Below, in pieces: positions 6,434 to 10,076 of a stretch of DNA of 10,076 bases. The translations under genes and the position numbers were made by a program. The stretch is taken from assembly GCA_025936615.1 (NCBI GenBank), contig JAICSZ010000044.1, positions 1 to 10,076 of the forward strand, in the 5' to 3' direction. The notes under the pieces are model-generated. The model saw only the letters and a program-made list of their open reading frames with translations, did no database searches and was not told the DNA's origin. The DNA is from Pedococcus sp. (GTDB lineage: Bacteria; Actinomycetota; Actinomycetes; Actinomycetales; Dermatophilaceae). Every line of letters starts with the position of its first letter. Positions within the stretch are counted from its first letter, which is position 1.

Positions 6434-8194
6434 TCAGCGGCGCACCACCTCTCGGTGCGACCCGTCGACGCGGCGGGTCCAGCCGCGGGCGTCGAGGTGC
6501 TCCAGCAGCGGGACAGCCACCCGCCGGGTGGTGCCCAGGGCCTGTCGGGCCCCGCTGAGCGTGAACGGCTGCGACAAGGCGGCCAGCACCCGCATCGCCC
6601 GTGCGGGGGCGTCGGGCAGCAGCACGACCTCGTCGGGCAGCCTGACCACCCTGCCGAGCCGCTCGGCTGCTGCCAGCTCCCGCGGTCCCAGCCCGCAGGC
6701 CTGGAGCTCGCCTCTCTCCGGCGCCGCGAACGGGTCGCCCGCGAGGCGCTGCTCGATCGCGACCAACGCGGCCTCGGCCGGTCCGAGGTCGCCGCCGACC
6801 CCGGGCAGCCAGACCCGGCCGTCGCGCACGTCGAGCCCGGCGGCTGCCGCCACCAGTGCCACCAGCGCAACATCGGGCACCCCAGCGGCGGTTCGCGCGG
6901 CCGCGACCGGGAGCGACGGGTCGAGGGGTGCAGACGTGGCCTGATCCTTCACGGCGGCGGTGAGTCGCTCCGCCCAGGTCGCCAGCGCGGAGCGCGCGAC
7001 GAGCCAGTCGCCTTGGGACACAATGGGTCCCGGTGGGTCATCAACCCCCGCAACACCGAGGGCCGTTGCGTGCACGCGGGTCATCGCGTCACGGCGCTCG
7101 ACCTCGGCGGCCAGGTCGGGATGGCCGGTTGCGCCCGCGAGCGCCTCGCCCCGCCGCTGCGCGTCACCGCGACGGGTCAGGACCGGCGGGTCCGCGTCGA
7201 GCACCAGCGCACCGCCGAGGATCCGACGGGCTCCGGGGTCGCGCAGGATCGCCCGGTCCCCCGCCACCAGCGGCAGGGGCGCCTCGAACGACAGGCGGGC
7301 GGTGTCATCGCCGAGCGGCCGCAGGTGGGCCTCCACGGCGGTGGTCCCGACGTGCAGCATCACCGTCGCGGGGCGCTGGTCCCCACTCAGTCGCACGTCC
7401 ACGACGCCCGTGGGCCGCCACGCACCAGGAGTCGTGATGGCGACGCCGCGCGGCACCTCCTCGGTCGCCACGCCGCGCACGTTGACGGCGACGCGGGCCA
7501 CCGCGCCCACCGACTCCCGCGGCTTCTCCAGGGACTGCACCCCGCGGACCCGCACCCGCCGGCCCGCGACCTCGAGCTCGTCGCCGACCGCCACGGTGCC
7601 CTGGCCGAGCGTGCCGGTCACCACCGTCCCCGAGCCGCGGATGGTGAACGCGCGGTCCACCCACAACCGCACCCGCCCCTGCGTGTCCGGTGCCGGCATG
7701 AGTGCGACGAGACGGTCCAGCGCCGCCCGCAGCTCCGGGAGCCCCTCCCCCGTCCGCGCCGACACGGCGACCGCCGGGCCCGGACCAAGGCTCGTCGCCG
7801 CGAGCCGCTCGGAGGCGTCCGCCAGCACGGGGGCGGGATCCGCCAGGTCGCTGCGCGTGACGACGAGCAGCCCGCGTCGGATGCCCAGTGCGTCGACGGC
7901 CGCCAGGTGCTCCTCGGACTGCTCGCGCCACCCCTCGTCGGCCGCGACGACGAACACCACTGCCGGCGCCGGCCCGAGGCCGGCCAGCATGTTGCCGATG
8001 AACCGCTGGTGACCCGGCACGTCCACGAAGGCCAGCTGCTCACCGGACGGCAGCGTCGTCCAGGCGTACCCCAGGTCGATGGTGAGCCCGCGCCGGTGCT
8101 CCTCGGCCCACCGGTCCGGCTCGATCCCGGTGAGTGCCCGCACGAGCGTCGACTTGCCGTGGTCGACGTGCCCGGCTGTGGCGACGACGTGCAC
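6434..8194 (-). CDS. selB: selenocysteine-specific translation elongation factor SelB
   Basis: A 586-residue GTPase that carries Sec-tRNA-Sec to the ribosome at UGA codons marked by a SECIS hairpin. The G domain shows G1 GHVDHGKST (8-16), the switch segment RGLTIDLG (35-42), G3 DVPGH (58-62) and G4 TRSD (113-116, where TKxD is usual). Beta-barrel domains follow ([18 protein letters not shown] is the typical domain II start), and the C-terminal third is the winged-helix array that binds SECIS, ending in the [13 protein letters not shown] helix. The length agrees with the E. coli protein (614 residues). The GTG at 8194 is chosen because AGGAGG lies seven bases ahead and because [14 protein letters not shown] is the family N-terminus; the frame is open further, to 8236. 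It follows selC by 75 nt on the same strand and may share its transcript. Confidence 0.96.
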   Translation of the reverse strand: MHVVATAGHVDHGKSTLVRALTGIEPDRWAEEHRRGLTIDLGYAWTTLPSGEQLAFVDVPGHQRFIGNMLAGLGPAPAVVFVVAADEGWREQSEEHLAAVDALGIRRGLLVVTRSDLADPAPVLADASERLAATSLGPGPAVAVSARTGEGLPELRAALDRLVALMPAPDTQGRVRLWVDRAFTIRGSGTVVTGTLGQGTVAVGDELEVAGRRVRVRGVQSLEKPRESVGAVARVAVNVRGVATEEVPRGVAITTPGAWRPTGVVDVRLSGDQRPATVMLHVGTTAVEAHLRPLGDDTARLSFEAPLPLVAGDRAILRDPGARRILGGALVLDADPPVLTRRGDAQRRGEALAGATGHPDLAAEVERRDAMTRVHATALGVAGVDDPPGPIVSQGDWLVARSALATWAERLTAAVKDQATSAPLDPSLPVAAARTAAGVPDVALVALVAAAAGLDVRDGRVWLPGVGGDLGPAEAALVAIEQRLAGDPFAAPERGELQACGLGPRELAAAERLGRVVRLPDEVVLLPDAPARAMRVLAALSQPFTLSGARQALGTTRRVAVPLLEHLDARGWTRRVDGSHREVVRR

Positions 8195-8201
8195 CTCCGC
8201 A

Positions 8202-8207
8202 CCTCCT
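8202..8207 (-). promoter_or_regulatory. Shine-Dalgarno site of selB, decides the GTG start
   Basis: On the minus strand AGGAGG ends seven bases before the GTG at 8194. This is a full match to the anti-Shine-Dalgarno core and settles the start codon. Confidence 0.85.
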
Positions 8208-8269
8208 GTCGTGGGCCGCGTGGCCGAGCCGGCCACGCGGCATACCTCGGCATCCCCGGAGGGAAAGCG

Positions 8270-8365
8270 TGGCGGAGGTGGACGGGACTCGAACCCGCCA
8301 GACCGAGATGCTCGGTCTCACCGGTTTTGAAGACCGGGGGGCCCACCAGGAACCCAGACACCTCC
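8270..8365 (-). tRNA. selC: tRNA-Sec (anticodon UCA)
   Basis: A 96-nt tRNA gene including discriminator G (8273) and an encoded CCA (8272-8270). Read on the minus strand it folds into an 8-nt acceptor arm (GGAGGTGT with CCACCTCC, eighth pair U-C mismatched), a 6-bp D stem (GGGTTC with GGGCCC, two G-U pairs) around the 5-nt loop CTGGT, a 5-bp anticodon stem CCGGT/ACCGG with loop CTTCAAA and anticodon UCA, an 8-bp perfect variable stem (AGACCGAG/CTCGGTCT, loop CAT) and a 5-bp T stem around TTCGAGT. The long acceptor, 6-bp D stem, long variable arm and UCA are diagnostic of bacterial tRNA-Sec. It is charged with Ser, converted by SelA with selenophosphate, and read only with SelB, whose gene follows. 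Confidence 0.98.
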
Positions 8366-8372
8366 ACGGCCC

Positions 8373-8378
8373 ACCGTA
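8373..8378 (-). promoter_or_regulatory. candidate -10 box for selC(-selB)
   Basis: On the minus strand TACGGT (TAnnnT form) ends seven bases before the mature 5' end of tRNA-Sec at 8365. It could start transcription at or next to the tRNA 5' end. No good -35 element is seen. Weak evidence, resting on spacing only. Confidence 0.25.
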
Positions 8379-8418
8379 GCCGGGCGCACTCGACCCGGCA
8401 CGGAGGGTGAGCGCGGCT

Positions 8419-8424
8419 TAGAGT
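8419..8424 (+). promoter_or_regulatory. candidate -10 box of a leaderless selD promoter
   Basis: TAGAGT matches TATAAT at four of six positions and ends six bases before the GTG at 8431, which would place the transcription start on the start codon. No Shine-Dalgarno sequence precedes selD, so leaderless initiation is plausible. No -35 box is evident. The divergent selC box lies about 40 bp away in the same 65-bp gap. Confidence 0.4.
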
Positions 8425-8430
8425 CGAGAC

Positions 8431-9429
8431 GTGACGACGACGGCTCGGGGGTACCGGCTCACCCAGTTCGCGCACGGCGGGGGGTGCGCCTGCAAGATCC
8501 CGCCCGGCGAGCTCGAGGACATGGTGCGGGGCCTGGTCGGCACGCCCGCACCCGAGCTGCTCGTCGGGCTCGAGGAGGGCGACGACGCGGCGGCGGTGCG
8601 CATCGACGGCGGCATGGCGGTGCTGGCGACCGCGGACTTCTTCACGCCGGTGGTCGACGACGCCTACGACTGGGGCCGCATCGCCGCGGCCAACGCGCTG
8701 TCCGACATCTACGCGATGGGCGGGCGGCCCGTGGTCGCGGTCAACCTGCTCGGGTGGCCGCGTGACACGCTGCCGGTCGAGCTCGCCCAGGAGGTCCTCC
8801 GCGGCGGGCTCGACGTGGCGCGCGAGGCCGGCTGCCCGGTCGCCGGGGGGCACAGCATCGACGACCCCGAGCCGAAGTACGGCATGGCGGTGACGGGGCT
8901 GGCGCCCGCTGACCGGTTGCTGCGCAACGACGCCGCCCGCGCCGGGCAGCCGCTCAGCCTCACCAAGCCGCTGGGCGTCGGCGTCCTCAACAACCGGCAC
9001 AAGGCGACCGGCGAGGTCTTCCCGGAGGCGGTGGCCTCGATGGTGGCGCTCAACCGGGATGCGGCCGCCGCTGCCCTGGAGGCGGGCATCGAGGCGGCGA
9101 CCGACGTCACCGGGTTCGGGCTCCTGGGCCACCTCTACAAGCTGGCCCGTGCGTCCGGCGTGACCGCGGTGGTGGACGCTGCCGCGGTGCCGTACCTCGC
9201 CGGTGCGAGGGAGTCGCTGGCGGAGGGCGTCGTGCCAGGGGGCAGCCGGCGCAACCTCGAGTGGGTGCGTCCGGACCTGTCGGCCGCAGCCGGCATCGAC
9301 GAGTCGGAGCTCGTGCTCCTCGCCGACGCGCAGACCAGTGGTGGGCTGCTGCTTGCCGGCGAGGTGCCCGGCGCGCCAGTGGTGGGCCAGCTGGTCCCGC
9401 GCCGCGACACCGTGCTGGTCGTGCGATGA
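8431..9429 (+). CDS. selD: selenide, water dikinase (selenophosphate synthetase) SelD
   Basis: A 332-residue enzyme that makes selenophosphate from selenide and ATP, the selenium donor for Sec-tRNA synthesis and tRNA selenouridine. The N-terminal RLTQFAHGGGCACKIPP carries the catalytic Cys19 (TGC at 8485-8487, not a UGA-encoded Sec) and Lys22, aligned with Cys17 and Lys20 of E. coli SelD. Further family landmarks are the EGDDAAAV segment, TADFFTPVVDDAYDWGRIAAANALSDIYAMGG (ATP and metal site), the VAGGHSIDDPEPKYG loop, and DVTGFGLLGHL in the C-terminal AIRS-like domain. The length is complete (E. coli 347). The GTG at 8431 is the only start that keeps the family N-terminus, since the frame is open only a little upstream and the next ATG comes after the active site. 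The stop overlaps the rhodanese start (ATGA). Confidence 0.96.
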   Translation: MTTTARGYRLTQFAHGGGCACKIPPGELEDMVRGLVGTPAPELLVGLEEGDDAAAVRIDGGMAVLATADFFTPVVDDAYDWGRIAAANALSDIYAMGGRPVVAVNLLGWPRDTLPVELAQEVLRGGLDVAREAGCPVAGGHSIDDPEPKYGMAVTGLAPADRLLRNDAARAGQPLSLTKPLGVGVLNNRHKATGEVFPEAVASMVALNRDAAAAALEAGIEAATDVTGFGLLGHLYKLARASGVTAVVDAAAVPYLAGARESLAEGVVPGGSRRNLEWVRPDLSAAAGIDESELVLLADAQTSGGLLLAGEVPGAPVVGQLVPRRDTVLVVR

Positions 9430-9893
9430 CCGTCGCTATGCCGGGTCGCGCGGCGCCCGCCTACGAGCGAGTCCCGGGTCGGCCGGGTGCGCCCGCCAGC
9501 CGGGTGGACGAGCTGCTCGCGGAGGCACGTCGGGGCGTGAAGCGGTTGTCACCCCAGGAGGCGGCCGCCGAGGTCGCCGCCGGCGCGCTGCTGGTCGACA
9601 CCCGGACGGAGCTGCAGCGTGCCGCACAGGGCGAGCTGCCCGGTGCCATTGTGGTCGACCGGACGGTGCTGGAGTGGCGGCTCGACCCGACCAGCCCGGA
9701 CCGCATCCCCGAGGCGGGCGACCCGGACCTGCGCGTCGTCGTGGTGTGCCGGCAGGGCTACAGCTCCAGCCTGGCCGCGGCCTCCCTCCAGCGGCTCGGC
9801 CTGCACCGGGCCACCGACGTCATCGGCGGCGTCGAGGCCTGGGTGGCCGCCGCGCTGCCGGTCCACCGGGGACCAGCGGACGTGCGCCAGTAG
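9426..9893 (+). CDS. single-domain rhodanese-like protein coupled to selD
   Basis: A 155-residue protein with one rhodanese domain (about 38-148) after a Pro/Arg-rich N-terminal stretch. The features are LLVDTRTELQRAAQGELPGAI (55-75, the usual entry strand with Asp58 and the G-x-(I/L)PGA step), and the active-site loop VVVCRQGYSSSLAA with Cys108 followed by a GGVEAW motif near the end. Rhodaneses carry a persulfide or perselenide on the loop Cys and pass it to acceptors. The start ATG overlaps the selD stop by four bases, with no ribosome-binding site of its own, so translational coupling to SelD is likely. A role in handing selenium to SelD is a reasonable inference but not shown; sulfur-transfer work is the alternative. 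It lacks the P-loop part of SelU/MnmH, so it is not the tRNA selenouridine synthase. An ATG at 9438 is an alternative start. Confidence 0.9.
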   Translation: MTVAMPGRAAPAYERVPGRPGAPASRVDELLAEARRGVKRLSPQEAAAEVAAGALLVDTRTELQRAAQGELPGAIVVDRTVLEWRLDPTSPDRIPEAGDPDLRVVVVCRQGYSSSLAAASLQRLGLHRATDVIGGVEAWVAAALPVHRGPADVRQ

Positions 9894-9954
9894 GGCGCAC
9901 CGACCAGCCCTCGAACCCGAAACCCCGGGACCTAGGACCTCACAGCGGAGCCAT

Positions 9955-9986
9955 CTCATGCAAAACATGAGTTTGCGCCCCGGGGC
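9955..9986. repeat. interlocked inverted repeats, operator-like
   Basis: CTCATG (9955-9960) and CATGAG (9966-9971) are exact inverted repeats with a 5-nt spacer. GCAAA (9960-9964) and TTTGC (9972-9976) form a second inverted repeat that interlocks with the first. GCCCCGGGGC (9977-9986) follows at once and is a perfect 10-bp palindrome. The first two lie in a short AT-richer island in very GC-rich DNA, in the untranslated 183 nt after the rhodanese gene. The layout suits a dimeric regulator's site in front of a gene beyond the right edge; the regulator is not recognised. Confidence 0.45.
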
Positions 9987-10076
9987 AGCCGCGCCAACCC
10001 ATGAATTTCAGGCGATGGCGGCCGGGGGCCGCCCGACGGGCGGGTCAGGGTCGCGCGGGGGCGGGGGCGGCCGCGA

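Noticed and set aside
9..8246. Five copies of GCATAC/GTATGC (near 9, 4139, 4775, 5689 and 8241)
   Set aside because: Slightly more than base composition would suggest, but too few to call, and several are simply Ala-Tyr codon pairs. A whole-genome hexamer count would be needed.
6455..8410. Plus-strand open frame of 651 codons over selB and selC
   Set aside because: It runs antisense through a clear SelB and through a tRNA gene. Its translation is His/Arg/Gly-rich low-complexity sequence with no domain.
8485..8487. SelD as a selenoprotein
   Set aside because: Some SelD proteins have Sec at the catalytic site. Here the codon is TGC, so this is the Cys form.
7618..9132. Minus-strand open frame of 504 codons spanning selD, selC and part of selB
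   Set aside because: It is antisense to selD, crosses a tRNA gene and reads selB out of frame.
9905..9930. tRNA T-arm-like GGTTCGAG on the minus strand near the rhodanese end
   Set aside because: The flanking bases do not form a 5-bp T stem and no acceptor, D or anticodon arm can be placed.
10029..10043. Hairpin CCGCCCG-A-CGGGCGG as a terminator of the rhodanese gene
   Set aside because: It lies about 135 bp after the stop in low-complexity GC sequence without a T-run, and could sit inside the start of the next gene.
10015..10076. Partial Gly/Arg-rich coding region running off the right edge
   Set aside because: The frame from ATG 10015 is open, but so is that from ATG 10001. Only about 20 codons are visible, and they are low-complexity, so no gene can be supported.

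Overview
The window is very GC-rich DNA with almost no intergenic space, strong G/C at third codon positions, GTG as well as ATG starts, Tat and Sec signal peptides rich in Ala, and protein families typical of Actinomycetota. A high-GC actinobacterium (for example something near Intrasporangiaceae or Nocardioidaceae) is the best guess; the family level is inference only.

Left part (1-2770): a membrane-anchored gluzincin-type metallopeptidase whose cytoplasmic tail ends in an 18-bp tandem repeat, then a small Tat-exported beta-rich protein of unknown function, closed by a perfect hairpin between convergent genes. Middle part (2792-5129): a minus-strand pair of an SRPBCC-family protein and a RibD/DHFR-like reductase, divergent from a plus-strand winged-helix protein of the HTH_42 family that carries the QxQ signature of AlkZ-type DNA glycosylases. 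Then comes a secreted CHAP-domain cell-wall hydrolase (5324-6400) with three C-terminal GGAP-type repeats and a leader of about 165 nt with possible structure.

Right part (6434-9893): a selenocysteine locus. On the minus strand lie selC (tRNA-Sec, anticodon UCA, with an encoded CCA end) and, 75 nt after it, selB (Sec-specific elongation factor). Divergently on the plus strand lie selD (selenophosphate synthetase, Cys form) and, overlapping it by four bases (ATGA), a single-domain rhodanese. SelD makes selenophosphate, SelA (not in this window) would use it to turn Ser-tRNA-Sec into Sec-tRNA-Sec, and SelB delivers this to UGA codons at SECIS elements. The coupled rhodanese may pass reduced selenium to SelD. 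No selenoprotein gene is seen in the window.

The last 183 nt hold no convincing gene, but contain two interlocked inverted repeats and a 10-bp palindrome that look like an operator. Nothing here is clearly an undescribed system. The most worthwhile leads are the selD-rhodanese coupling with split-off selA, the possible leaderless promoters, the QSQ glycosylase-like protein and the operator-like cluster at the right end.
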